From assembly GCF_007655135.1 (NCBI RefSeq), contig NC_045131.1, positions 25,528,001-25,592,000 of the forward strand: a stretch of DNA of 64,000 bases. The letters are read 5' to 3'. The notes beneath the pieces were generated by a model that did not search any database, was not told the origin of the DNA, and saw only the letters and a list, made by a program, of their open reading frames with translations. Source of the DNA: Punica granatum (taxonomy: Eukaryota; Streptophyta; Magnoliopsida; Myrtales; Lythraceae). Within the stretch, counting starts at the first letter, position 1; every line of letters begins with the position of its first letter. This document shows positions 11,227 through 22,764 of the stretch, piece after piece. Position numbers and translations under genes: made by a program.

Positions 11227-13499
11227 AAGATTTTCTCCAAGTAGATTATACCGTAGAAACCAACTTTATGTGTTTGTTCTTAAATCCCTAAATTATTTCT
11301 TGAAATTAATGCCTAATTTCCATATCTCTGCATACACATTGAGAATTTCCAATTAAATTAATTAACAAAAGGGGGGGAGGGGGGAATGTCCTTTGGGTAA
11401 ATGCAAAAACCATGCAAGTTTGAACAGTCAAATGTAAACAAAGGGAATGAATGTGGAGTTGGCCATTAGTGCTGGAGGACGATCTATCCACAGTCCAATG
11501 TCAAGTTCCTTTCGTTCACATGTTGCGCCTCCTCCTCTTTTTTTTTTTTTTGTGCGCTTATCATAAAGATTCCTACGTCTATATATTGAAACTATTAATA
11601 TATAAGTTGTAGGCCAGACTGACTCACTAAGTTATGTATATCGATATGTTCTCTTGCCATAATACCGCCATGAGTAAATAATGAGAATCGGGATTCCAAA
11701 AGGCCCAAGGTGATATTTTAGGTAAAACTATGAGGATTCTTTTATTTAGTAATAAAAAGCAAAAAATATATGGGGTGCATTAGCTTTTGAAAATATGCAC
11801 CATATTATAATAATACAATAAATAAATAAATAAATACCAAATATTATCATCATTATAATTTTTATTAAATACAAATTTAATTGAAAATACATCATTGAAA
11901 ACCCTGTTGGTTTTAAATAGTTTTTGAAATTCATTCCACGACCAACCCAAGCGAGGATTGTCAGTAAGTTGGAGTAACCTTGCATTTCTCCAAATATTTC
12001 CGATGACTTAAAATAAAAATTTTATATTCAGATAAATAATTTATAAAAATATAAAAATGTATATATATGTATTAATGAGATTATAAATTAACATCAAACA
12101 TTCAAAATTAAGAAAAAAACAAAAAAATTGCTAGCTTGACATATGTCCATTCAAACAAGAGGTTTAGTTTTATTTATGGATTTATGGATATATAAATTAT
12201 TTGGGAGCCGCATCCCAATTGCATTAACTAAAAGAAATTAAGGAATACAAGAACAGGGCATGCTGGCCTGGCGCCAACAACATCCCCAAATAGAATCGGA
12301 TTACCTACCTAATGTAGGCCCATTTGTATTACCTAGTAAAGTACATTAATATTTTTTCTGGGGTGAATTGTAAAGTATAATTTTTCGGTTACGTAAAGCA
12401 CATATTTTACTTCTAACTAGCTAGATACAATTATCTAACTAAAAATTAATGAATAATTTGGAAGAAAATTAGCTATATATCCTTGGAAGTTAAAATGAAT
12501 TGCCCTATTCAAATAGTCATTAACAAAGAAAGATACTAGACTATTTTTTTTGGTAGATTTTTTTTTTGGGTAGATGAAAGATACCAAACTTAACAGTGTT
12601 AATACTGGACTTAGAAACATATGGCATGATCTAATGAGCCGCCTATGGAGTTTGCGATTCCATAAGCTGATTACAATATAAAAATTCATAGATAAAAATG
12701 TATATTATATGCTATTATTGCTTTTTTTCCCCTGAATATTATTGCTTATCTTTTATGGATTCGAGCTTAATCACTAGAGTCACCAAATTTAAGTGGCATG
12801 CCGTCACCCCTATTATTCTCGTGGTTTGAAGCCGGTGCCTTATTTTTGGCACCGCATATGCAGTTTGTCAGGGGATCTCTCATTGAAAATTGTGGTCCGT
12901 GTCATTGGTCATGAGATAGTTGTGCGCACGAGCGGATTTTATCTATAATGCAGAAACTCAAAATCCTTTGAATATAGTCTCAATCAATAGATTAAGAAAA
13001 GACATTACATGATCTCAGCGAGAATAAAATGAAAGAAATATAAAACTTTAATGGAAGTAGCTAAAATATTGTTAAAATCTACCAAAAATTGTCAAATTAA
13101 CTGCAAGATGTTATGTGGTTTGTAAACTATTATTCTTTTTTTTTTCTGTCATGTGTAAACTATTATTTATATGGGTAGATCTTACTTGTAAAGCAGGGGA
13201 TTCATTTCAATACTCGAGCACGATTAATAATTTTTGGATACCATGCGTGATCTCACTAAGAAAATTCGTCAAATTTATCTTTCAGAACGTTAGTTAAATG
13301 AAGAATTGAAATTTACCAGGCGGCAGTCTTCAATTAGATTCACCCATGACTTAGAAAATTCACCAAGTGGCAGTCTTCAAATTAGAAGTTTTTCTCTTTC
13401 TGGCCACATAACTAAAAGTTATATCACGCAAAGTTCGTAAATACACGGGTCTTTTCTGGTTCTCACGGTGAAGAATTTGCATATAACTAAACCCAAAAT
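11227..13499. other. Intergenic, AT-rich
   Basis: No gene supported. Around 13300-13390 there is a diverged copy of a segment that recurs in the 21-27 kb triplication (CTTCAATTAGAT-CACCCATGACTTAG-A). A T-run lies at 11539-11551. Confidence 0.4.
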
Positions 13500-13690
13500 C
13501 ACCTTGGATTGGTGCAAGTGGCTCAATACTTTTATTCCTCTTAATTAAGATTTTTTGTGTTCGAGCCTTGTCAATGAAGAAAATCTACGAACGTGAGAGT
13601 TCACCATTTAGTGGATCGATCCAACTCGATTGGATCAGTCAAGACTCATTGGACTTTCAGATAAGAAGATGCTCACTGAAAAAAAGGAAG
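13500..13690 (+). mobile_element. tRNA-derived SINE (Au-like)
   Basis: A box-A-like TGGTGCAAGTGGC and a box-B-like GTGTTCGAGCC are spaced as in a Pol III promoter. The following GGATCGATCC..CTCGATTGGATCAGTC resembles, with decay, the conserved body of plant Au-type SINEs. It ends in a short A run near 13680. No target duplication was established. Confidence 0.5.
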
Positions 13691-13735
13691 AAGAAAAACT
13701 TACACGGCATAACTAACCCAGATACCACAAAGGAA

Positions 13736-13762
<27 letters not shown>
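13736..13762. repeat. (TA)n microsatellite
   Basis: About thirteen TA dinucleotides. Confidence 0.95.
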
Positions 13763-13766
<4 letters not shown>

Positions 13767-13803
13767 GCCAAAGGAAGAGGACGAGGATTTCTTAAAATAC
13801 TTA

Positions 13804-14036
13804 GGTGGTGTTTGGTTTCATAGTAGGATTTTAGAATTGTGATTTTGATTTTGATTTTGAGTGGTATAAATGGGGCCCACCCTTTGACTTTGTAAGAGTT
13901 ATGTTGTTTTGTTGTGGGAAAAAGTAATATAAATGGGACCCACTCTTTGACTTTGTATGAGTTATTTTGTTTTGTAGTGAGTATAATTAAGTTATAATTG
14001 TGATTCTAAAATACAACTCTGAAACCAAACAAAGCC
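13804..14036. mobile_element. Tourist-like MITE, 233 bp
   Basis: Terminal inverted repeats (left GGTGGTGTTTGGTTTCA; right end reads GGCTTTGTTTGGTTTCA on the other strand) are flanked by TTA (13801-13803, 14037-14039). It shares the GTTTGGTTTCA terminus and GATTTT repeats with the MITE at 3766. It lies just downstream of the 14153-15820 gene and could contribute to its 3' end. Confidence 0.8.
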
Positions 14037-14100
14037 TTAATTACTCTTAGTATCAGGTTAAAAGTTGCAAATTCAAACCAAAATAACACAACACAAGAAG

Positions 14101-14150
14101 ATGTATATATATATATATATATATATACGTACGCATACATATATATATCG
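14101..14150. repeat. (TA)n microsatellites abutting the gene's stop codon
   Basis: Two TA tracts (about 14104-14128 and 14137-14148) begin only a few bases beyond the stop codon of the minus-strand gene and so probably lie in its 3' UTR. Confidence 0.9.
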
Positions 14151-14152
14151 CT

Positions 14153-15820
14153 TTACGAGTCCCAGATGGGACCAAATGCTGGAATTCCAGCTGACTTGCA
14201 TGCGTTGACAACGTCCCTACTTCCCTCGGGGTTGCTCGTAACGATCACGACCTCTGCTCCCCACTTCTTAGCCGCATCCACGCTCATCTCGGACACGTTT
14301 GGACGCCCATAAACCGCCGTATCATGCACTATAACCTTGTCCTTTGGGTGGCCACTCACCATCGCCTTGATCTCTGACCCGAAGTTTTGCTCGACCCCCT
14401 TCGTCACCCAGAGCAAGCACACACTTGCCCGGCAGGGTTGCAAGAGGAACGACAGGAAGACGCATATCCCTGATCCAGTGGCTACAAGGAGGACGTGGTC
14501 ATACATGTTGACAAGGTAGGGTAGTCCGGCAAAGTGGACCTGCCGGACCCAGAGATGATTAGGTGGGTTGCTGACTAGTGACTTTGTGAAGTCCCCAACT
14601 GCACCAGCAAGCATCATGTGCTCCTTCTTCCCATCGGAGATGATGCCAAATGCGTGCCACTCTGACAGGGGGGATGGGCTAATACGACCTAGGATGCCTG
14701 CCTTGACCCCGCCTTGGAATTTGATCATCGAGGCATGTCCAGACGGGGAAGTAATCCTTACTGGAACACGTCGCACGGTCAGCCACGGGATGATGATCAG
14801 TACCGTGATGGCTAAAGTGAACCAGAACTCCTGGCGTTTGACTAGTCTGGACCCTAGGTGATCTGTGTAAGATTTTGTCTTCGGATCATAGGACCCAGTC
14901 ATGATGACGAAGACCCAAAGAAGGCCAAGGGCGCTCCACCCGGCAAATCTATGAATCCTTTCAAACAGGTTGTGGTGGAGGTGACGAACAAGAGGGAAAG
15001 CGGCCAGGGAAGACAGGCAAATGAGACCAAGAATAGTGGAGGCGACCGCGATTATCTCAGGAGAAGTGTTTTCGCGATCCTTTAGAGTAAGTACCAAAGC
15101 ATAAATGAGCCATGCGATGGAAGAGACTCCACATCCACTGTGGATTCCACCGAGACTCTGAAGTAGAGATGTGGTTGTGGTCTTAATGAAGAGAGGCACC
15201 CACGAGTGGCCCAAGGTCTTGACTACGAACCAGAAGACGACCTGCAAGATGGCCTCACTTCTACAAAGTGTGAGAGCAAATATGTTGGCGATAGAGAAGA
15301 GGGCAGCCCTCGTCCTCGCGTAAGGGAAGTGTCCCGTGGCCGCGAGGACCAAACCAACAATATTCAGGGTCAAGCAAACCACAAAGAGACGCTTGTAGAC
15401 TGTGAACAGCCCCTGATCAAGCAAAATAACCGACAACCTTGAACCGTGCTTCCGAGCAGGTGCAGCCTTCGGGGGTTGCTCACGCTTGCTAGCATAGTCA
15501 TTAGCTGGTGGACTCTGCTTGAGATTTTCATCCTCAGCCTTACCTTCCTCTAGCTCCTCCAAGGGAATCACGTGCTCACTATCTTCATCGAGATCGAGAT
15601 CACAGAAGTGGCTACTAGTTCGGCTGACTGACCGTTGGATTAGTGATGAGGGAGCGACTCGGGATGAGCTCCCTCTTTTCCAAGGAAGCCAAAACCGTCT
15701 GCTTTCCGAGCCCGCTTCAGGGCCGGTTTGCGGCTTGGTGATGGCAAACGGGTCTGCATGAGGCTTGACCTCGAAGGCCACACCTCGGCAACTCGAAAAC
15801 CGAAGGGGGCTTTCATCCAT
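14153..15820 (-). CDS. Polytopic membrane protein with C-terminal ferredoxin-reductase-like domain
   Basis: This is an intact single-exon frame of 555 residues. The start is set by the first ATG after a TATA box; the roughly 115-nt leader contains no ATG. Residues 1-135 are a polar, probably cytosolic tail with a Ser/Arg-rich stretch and an acidic patch (LDLDEDSEH). About six hydrophobic segments follow (near 145-163, 171-197, 230-246, 256-277, 291-308 and 331-348), with His residues in RHLHHNLFERIH (279-290) that could face a membrane redox site. Residues 350-460 look like an NAD(P)H-oxidoreductase barrel (ISPSPLSEWHAFGI) and nucleotide-binding turn (VLLVATGSGICVFL, 443-456). The C-terminus ends KSAGIPAFGPIWDS. 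The architecture resembles plant proteins often annotated 'adenylate-forming reductase' for likeness to the membrane half of fungal NRPS-like proteins and Aspergillus TmpA; no adenylation domain is present here. Substrate, cofactor and location are unknown. Lack of introns could mean an old retrocopy, but the frame is clean. Confidence 0.9.
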   Translation of the reverse strand: MDESPLRFSSCRGVAFEVKPHADPFAITKPQTGPEAGSESRRFWLPWKRGSSSRVAPSSLIQRSVSRTSSHFCDLDLDEDSEHVIPLEELEEGKAEDENLKQSPPANDYASKREQPPKAAPARKHGSRLSVILLDQGLFTVYKRLFVVCLTLNIVGLVLAATGHFPYARTRAALFSIANIFALTLCRSEAILQVVFWFVVKTLGHSWVPLFIKTTTTSLLQSLGGIHSGCGVSSIAWLIYALVLTLKDRENTSPEIIAVASTILGLICLSSLAAFPLVRHLHHNLFERIHRFAGWSALGLLWVFVIMTGSYDPKTKSYTDHLGSRLVKRQEFWFTLAITVLIIIPWLTVRRVPVRITSPSGHASMIKFQGGVKAGILGRISPSPLSEWHAFGIISDGKKEHMMLAGAVGDFTKSLVSNPPNHLWVRQVHFAGLPYLVNMYDHVLLVATGSGICVFLSFLLQPCRASVCLLWVTKGVEQNFGSEIKAMVSGHPKDKVIVHDTAVYGRPNVSEMSVDAAKKWGAEVVIVTSNPEGSRDVVNACKSAGIPAFGPIWDS

Positions 15821-15964
15821 TTTTGGTCCTTAGTTTTGTGAAAGATGGAAAGAAAGGATCGAAGAAGCAAAGTAGTGAAAAGGGAGATTAGCACTGTACG
15901 TAGGGCTCGTGTTAGCTTTACTGGCTGTGTATGTTCTATGACGAGACGTGGGGGTTTGCACTGC

Positions 15965-15975
15965 CTTTTATAGAA
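15965..15975 (-). promoter_or_regulatory. TATA box of the 14153-15820 gene
   Basis: On the minus strand the sequence reads CTATAAAAGGC, a near-ideal plant TATA box about 145 bases upstream of the ATG. Transcription should start near 15935. An ACGTCA-like element lies just upstream (near 15990) and could bind bZIP factors; this is inference. Confidence 0.65.
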
Positions 15976-17790
15976 AGTTTTGGGGTTGACGTGAGGCAGT
16001 CATGAAGAATAATGAGCTGAATAAGTACAAAAATCATACTACTTTGATTGGGTCAAATTGGCCAAAAATGGCCGCCAATTCTAATATTACAATGAAATAA
16101 AAGGCAGAAAGTCAAAGTCCGATCGGGAGAAAATAATTTTAGTAACTGAGTTGACGGTCTGTTGGATTAATAATGTTTTTATCCCATGATAAAAGGCAGA
16201 TGATGAGTATAGTACTAGAGCAAACGAGGGAGACCTTTTCAAAAGTCATCAAGCTACCTTCCATACAAAATTAAATTACTTCCCCAGAATAGATACTATA
16301 GGTTGAATCTAACGAGATCTTTCTTATTTTTTGGCTATAAACGAGACTCGTGAGTCTAAAAAGGGATAAATATAGAAGGGGAGAAATATATGAGCATTGG
16401 CATTTTCACTAGTAAAAATTTAGATCAGGACCTATTGTCCCAGGTCAAGGATGATGCCAGTGTAACTAAACCAACTTTCTCCCGCCAAGGGAAATTTTAT
16501 GCTTCATTGCATCCCTTACTCATTTTACTAAGCTGATGAACCATTTCTATATCAAGAAAAAGATACTATTACCTTCTGCAAATAGTATATATCGATGAGA
16601 TTTGGTAATTTTTTGCATAATACTATAAGGAGATAAATGCAATTTGCCCCATGAATTATGGGGCGTGTTTAAGTTCGCCTCCTAACCTACAAAAAGTCTC
16701 CAATTTTGATGAGGGGGAGGAACGCGCTTATTTTTCGGCTAGTTCAGGGGACACCGTGCAAAATTTTTAAGGTTAGGGGACATATCTAAAAACATCCGAT
16801 AGTTCAAGGGCAAGTTACATGTATCTCAACTATAAATGTTCAATCAATTCCCAATTGTGAAAAATTTTATATGTACCGGTTTTGAGTCTAAGTTACACCC
16901 CTATTGTATGTAAAAAGGAAAAGGTTTTCTGAGAAAGGTGGCATAGTATGGTGGCATATACTCTCATCTAAAAATCAAGACGATTTCGATTTTGATTCTC
17001 ATAAGTTTATGGGATTATTTATTCTCTTTATATGGAATTCTATTTTCTTATATTAAACCATGAACCCCTTGTCACTGGAAAAAAGAAAATTATTTTTAAT
17101 TGAATTAATTATTATTCAGTAATAATTAATATATACATATATATATATATATATATGAAATAAACCAATTACTGCTTCTTCTTTTTTAGGTAGATAATCA
17201 ATTATTGTTTCTTGGACCGAGTCAAGTGATCATGGCCGTCCCAGTTGAGTGTATTTGCTGCTCTTCCAATAAACTAATAAATATGTCTTTTTGTATCCTA
17301 AAAATACCTATGTCTTTTATCATATATAACCGAGCTTTTTATCAGGTTTTTTACCTATATGATTTGTGGTGCAAGGCTCAAGCTGCTCCTTCTCCTAATT
17401 TACTATGGTCAAATTTTAAATTTGGTTGCATTCATAACAATCAAATAAGTACTTAAAAATTAATTAACAAATCTTTTTTTTTGTTACAAAGAGATTCATG
17501 ACCTGTTTAGTATAACAAAATAGAGATCTTAATAATTAATAAAGGGATACGAGAATAGTCTCATAGCAAGTATTAAAGCTAGAATCTCTTTAGTTACTAG
17601 AAGAAGCATGAGCCGCTGCGCTACATTATCTTTCATAACTAACAAGTAAATTTAAATGCAGTCTGAGTGTGATAAATTTGCAATATGGGAGAAAATTATT
17701 AGTTTTTCTGATAAAATAAAGTTACCCTCCGTGATGTAAGGCATACGTTTGACAATGCCAAAAATTAAATGAGCAAGCATCGCAAGCAAA
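15976..17790. other. Upstream region and intergenic DNA
   Basis: It contains the presumed promoter of the minus-strand gene. A decayed dispersed repeat (GCCCCATGAATTATGGGGCG and related) lies at about 16640-16830, and a TA tract at about 17135-17157. No gene supported. Confidence 0.4.
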
Positions 17791-17798
17791 ATCCTCTC

Positions 17799-18712
17799 TA
17801 GGGGTGTGCACGGATATCGCATATATACGAAACCGATCGGAACCTACCCGTTAGAGTAGGGTTCTGGTAGCTCATATTGAAAATATGATAGGGTCCGGGT
17901 ATTAAAATAAAAAATCGATTCCAGTTCCGGTCCTGTATATAGGGTATTCAAAATCAGAACCGGTACTCGAACTCGGATAATAGTAACTATTTAAAAAAAA
18001 AGGTACTGAAAGTCTGAAACCATACATAAACCTTGCAATCTCCATCTTCTCTCTCAGTCTCTCTTCTCTCTCGCTGCTTCGTCTCCATCTTCTCGAACAC
18101 CCCTACCACTGGCCTTGAGATCAAGAGATTTCCCAAGCTCAAAATCGCGTCCACCCTAGAAGATCGGTGGCATCGTTGGTTACGTAGTCGTAGGTCAGGC
18201 AGCATCCCCTCTTGGGCGTCCTCATCAGCATCGTTGCCGTGAAATCGCTCTGCGACTTCACGTCGAACAGGGCCCCGAAGTAGAGCATATTGAGGAGATC
18301 CTTGAGGTTCGAGTCCTCTGAAGGGGCGGGGGTAGATTCCTCCGACGGAGGGAAGACCTGGTAGCGCTGGACGACAAGGTTGAGCTCCTGGAGGGCGATG
18401 CTGAGCTGGGGCGGAGCTTCTCAAGCTTGTCGATGGAGGCGACGACAGAGGGCAGCCTCCAACCCCTAGCTTCAACCCAGATCGTCTCCATCTTCCTCCT
18501 TTCGCTGCTCCGTCCCCTGCAATCTCAATCTCTTTCTCGATAATTTATAAGTTCCAACAGAGTAACCTGTGGTACAATACAGGTTCCAGGTAGATTCCAA
18601 TTTCATGATTTAACAAAGTAGGGTCTAGTTCCAAAATTTTGAAACATGTCCCTTATAGGATAGAGTCCAGATATCGTGAAAGAAAAGGGGTACTCGGACC
18701 CGATCACTCCTA
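17799..18712. mobile_element. hAT-type element carrying a captured gene fragment, 914 bp
   Basis: It starts TAGGGGTGTGCACGG and its other end reads TAGGAGTGATCGGGT on the opposite strand, a hAT-like terminal inverted repeat. An 8-bp target duplication with one mismatch flanks it (ATCCTCTC 17791-17798, ACCCTCTC 18713-18720). Both termini are AT-rich, while the middle is GC-rich and reads like a host coding exon on the minus strand. No transposase is present, so it is non-autonomous. Confidence 0.7.
18030..18491 (-). pseudogene. Captured fragment of an unidentified host gene inside the hAT element
   Basis: On the minus strand one frame reads PQLSIALQELNLVVQRYQVF, SNLKDLLNMLYFGALFDV and KSQSDFTATMLMRT, then KRGCCLTYDYVTNDATDLLG. 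A one-step frame change continues as VDAILSLGNLLISRPV. This has the composition of a conserved soluble plant protein, but I cannot name it. The ATG at 18489-18491 is in a different frame from the best protein. The frameshift and lack of surrounding exons mark it as a dead fragment. The G/C-rich codon usage contrasts sharply with the flanking DNA. Confidence 0.6.
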
Positions 18713-18720
18713 ACCCTCTC

Positions 18721-20454
18721 CCTTGCTCCGTTAAAACATAACGGTCACAGTTTGACTGCCGCTACATCTTTCAGCTTGATCCGGCTAATATGGGAATGTC
18801 GCATCAGTTATCAATTTTTGAATAAAAGAGAGGCCTCCCGCGGTTCTAACATGGAATAGGAGAAAAGGTGAATATCAGTAGACAATAAACCCCTTTCTTA
18901 TATTGATCACTAGTTTGGCCAAATGCATTTGCCCGAATCGGAATTTTTATTTAATGATTGGTAGGTTAGATTTAGGAGATGTTAGCTCCATCCTATAGAA
19001 TAATCCAAACTTTTTGTTTTCACGTAAAAATGATACATATAAAATGAAAACGAGTTCAAATTGAAGTTCAGTATAATGATACTTATTTTCTATGTATAAA
19101 GAAAAAAGGTTTTGAGATCTAATTTATTCTTTTTCGTGAGCTAGATATTCCCGTTATAGTATTATTTTCTTCTGTTATCCTTATTAGATCTATGGAGCTT
19201 CGTTAACGAAAAAAGATAAGTTCTTTTTTTAAAGAAGAAATTGAATAAGTTTATTTTTTCTTAAAAGGAAAAAAAAAGATAATTTAATCTTCCAAGGTGC
19301 CCCATTATAAATTGCATCAGTACAATGCATTGCAATTTTATGCTTTATAATGTCAGAGGACTGATAATGCAACAAACTGCACTGGATTTTTTAATGTGAT
19401 TGTAGTATGCCCATTCTACCAAAAAAAATAATCATAAAAAAAGAAGATTGCAGTATGCCCTCCCCTATCTCACTGACTTGTCATAACTAAAATTGGAAAC
19501 GCGTCTAAATAATTCAAATTTGTCATCCTTCCTCACTTGGAAATTATCCAACAATGAAAATGATATTTTTGACAACATATTATCTTGAGAATTCTTTTAT
19601 CACACGGAGGACCTAATCCAATTCAACAAGTTAAACGATTCAAATTCTTCGCGCCAAGCTTCTTCTCTGAGATGTAGTCATAGATAAAACAACAAACGAT
19701 AAAATCAAATGAGAAGATCTACGATTGGTGCAACTGAACGGTACAATATGCATACGTTTGTGAATAGTCCCTGAGATCATACGTTCGAGTTCGCGCTGCA
19801 TGCATGGCACTTGATGACGCCATCTAAATGCGTGCTTACGCACGAACTTAACCATATTGATGAACTTGTTTTCAGGTGAACATATTCATGCACTTGAACC
19901 AGAAAGAATACACTTGCCATAATAAAATTAAATAAATAAATTACATGAAATTAAATAAAATGAGTTTTCCACGTCTTAAAGGCTAAAGCATTTTTTGTTT
20001 TCCCTCGTTATTCTATTTTTCATGAAAAAAAAGTTATTAACAAAGAGAAATAAACTCGATTTATTTGCTTGAGCAAACTTTAAAAACCCGATTCAACTTA
20101 AACGCGTACTGCTATTATCACCGACAAGGTCTCCATGATTTACACAAGCCACCCCGGTTAAAAATATTGCAGCTTAAATTAAAGCGAAAAAAACAGCAGG
20201 ATTAAGTTATTTATGTTGTGGTGAATCTAGTGATTAGACTAGTGGTAATTAAATGGGGAGGGCATAATGACACATATACCCTCCCGGCTAAGATTCAAGA
20301 TGTTTCAAATTCAATTTTCCCAGTGGACTTATCATCTCTACCATTTACTATTATTTTTGTTGCTTTGTTTTATTTCCACAAGTCTCTATCGTTAGAAAAA
20401 AAAAAGTAATTGAACTAGAATCCATGACACTATATTATATATACATATATATAT
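18721..20454. other. Intergenic, AT-rich
   Basis: No gene supported. A stretch at about 20218-20405 ends in an A run after box-like sequences and may be a very decayed SINE. Otherwise nothing recognisable. Confidence 0.35.
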
Positions 20455-20880
20455 ATGCCCGGTATGTCGACCCCCCTAGGGTTGGACTTTGACCGACCTG
20501 GCCATATATCGTTGACTAGAGGTCGGTCAGCTCATAAGGATGATAGTAGACATTTTGCTCTGCCAGGAAGAGATTGCAGGGACAGCTCAGAGGGTCGCAA
20601 CATGCGGCGAGGCCTCCTTCCATACCTCACGCCTTCTAGATATAAAAATAATTTAAGAAATTTCAAATTCAGTATTCGGAAGTCTAATAGAGGGGTACCG
20701 CCGTGGCAGTCGACCCCTTCGGCAAGATGGCCTGAGTCTGGCAACCTCGCTTGAGGGTTCGACAGCTGGCGGGGGCACCAGCCAAGTCAGCCCCCTTCCC
20801 CTGCTCTTCTTCTATTTTTTCAATTTGAGTCAGATTAGCTCATTAAGGGGTCAAACTGATCTCCTAGAGTGAACATTTTC
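20455..20880. repeat. GC-rich dispersed-repeat-like segment
   Basis: A GC-rich island in AT-rich DNA with palindromic bits such as CCCCCCTAGGG and repeated GGTCGG and GTCGACCCC motifs. No domain is recognisable in any frame. It probably belongs to a non-autonomous transposon, but termini were not found. Confidence 0.4.
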
Positions 20881-21300
20881 CATTCGCAATATTTGAATTA
20901 GAAATATAATTTAAGATTAACAAGCGCAAACTGCTTGAACTAACTCATATGAATAAAATTGAATTTTTTTTATAGGCAAAAAATTCATTTTGATGAGTAG
21001 ATTAGGCAAGAGTTCCAAAGAATTTTCTATGGATTCCTAATTTTGGGACAAAAAAATGGCTTTGTCCATATGTAATGTGGGCGGACTTTATCTGCAATAG
21101 AAGAGCTCGATATTCACGGAAAACACTTGTGCGCCTTAGGGCAAAGCTGATGCCTAAGTTTGGAGCATGTCGTGATCACAAACCAAAGTACATCGGAGAA
21201 ATGAAATATTAATAGAATAACGTGCCTAAACTTAAACATTGATTAATTCTATCAGAGAAAATAATAAAAGAGAAAAATCTTTTTAATGAACTACAAGGTA
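20881..21300. other. Intergenic
   Basis: Nothing recognised. Confidence 0.35.
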
Positions 21301-22401
21301 GCTGGCAAACGACACTTCATATACAATTGGACAGATTTTATCTACAATGTAAGTGTCCGAATGCCCTTGAAGCAACTAACTACAAGCAACTCGTAGCTAG
21401 GATTATGAATTATTCTTACTACGATTATTAATTGTCGAATATGTTTTTCATAGCGCTGATGAAATGGAGAATTAAAATGTACCAAGCGCCGGTCTTCAAT
21501 TAGATCTACCCATGACTTAGAAGATTCACCAGTGGCGGTCTCTAAGTTAGTAAGGACATATAATATAACTTCTTCCAATCAAAATTCCAAAATACCCAAA
21601 CTAGTCTTTTTTTATCGCCAGTTGTCACTCGTCAACCGTAGAATGTTCATGAAGATGAGAAAACCGAAAAAAAAAAGGTCACGTGGATTTCTACTTTCCC
21701 AGCCTCCCTAAATTTGGATTTTCCTCGAATTTACGAAATATATTTCATGAGAATTTGTATTTTTGAGAATATCACTTTTTAGACTCATAATAATTTGTCT
21801 TGCATGCAACTAGATAAATTTAGTAAATCCTAGTTTTAAAATTATGGAAATAACATAGCACCTTAAAACCCCTAAACTAAAGAAATTATTATATTGTATG
21901 CCTTGGTACCAAAAAAAAATTATTGTATGAGAGGTGACTTCGTCTAAAAAACAAGTTTGAGAGTATTCAAGTTCGAGGAGTTTGGCCTGATAATAAAGAA
22001 AAGCGAAAATATCCATCCAATCTCAAATTTGAAATCCCTTAAGGCTAGCAGGACCCTCCAAGTTTACTATTTCCTTTGCGCTTAGCCAGCATATGGGACC
22101 ATGGGGTAAGTCGGGCGAAACTCAAATATCTCGTGATATCAAAAAAAAAAATTCAAAGTTTTAGAGTATTCGAGGATCTTAGGTTAGGGTGTTACGATTG
22201 TTGGATTTTTAGATTTTTCAATGCGCATCCTGATAGTATTCGGAAGCCCAAAGAGTCTGCTAAATCACTAGAACTAACTCATGCTCTTGGTTCCTAAGCG
22301 AAAGTATGCGTCACTACACTACATTCTCTTTGATTTTAACAATAATTATACATCTAGTTAAATTGCATATGTGAATTGTTGGCACATGTGAATTGATGCA
22401 C

Positions 22402-22588
22402 GTGAAATTCAACGACGTCCCGTATAGTGTTTTTCTGAAAAATTATAATATTGGCATCGATAGGAAAATGCCCCATTTTCAAAAGTTGTGAATACTTGAC
22501 AATCAGTTGAAAATACTTCCCTCATATGGATGACTGAAATGACGATTTTGCCCATCTGGAGCTGATGGGCCAAAACAAGGTGCTGACA
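22402..22588 (-). mobile_element. Fragment of a Tat/Ogre-like LTR
   Basis: On the minus strand it begins TGTCAGCACC and continues GCAAAATCGTCATTTCAGTC and GGGAAGTATTTTCAACTGAT. This is the same sequence family as the start of the long LTR at 37748. It is absent from copies 2 and 3 of the direct repeat. Confidence 0.6.
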
Positions 22589-22590
22589 CA

Positions 22591-22764
22591 TGAACATTCT
22601 ACGGTTGACGGGTGACAACTGACGATAAAAAAAAAGGCTAGTCTGGGTATTTTGGAATTTTGAGTGGAAGAAGTTATGTTATATTTCCTTACTAACTTAG
22701 AGACCGCCACTGGTGAATCTTCTAAGTCATGGGTAGATTTAATTGAAGACCGGCGCTTGGTATC
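22591..22764 (-). repeat. Inverted copy of the unit's own segment, forming a hairpin with 21478-21650
   Basis: The segment ending GACCGGCGCTTGGT is the reverse complement of the ACCAAGCGCCGGTC segment that starts near 21478 in the same copy. The two would pair over about 170 bp around a 0.9-kb loop. It is found only in copy 1. Confidence 0.75.

Noticed and set aside
15640..15894. Upstream open frame overlapping the start of the 14153-15820 gene
   Set aside because: It begins with GTG, not ATG. No ATG occurs in the predicted leader, so it is not a plausible uORF in a plant.
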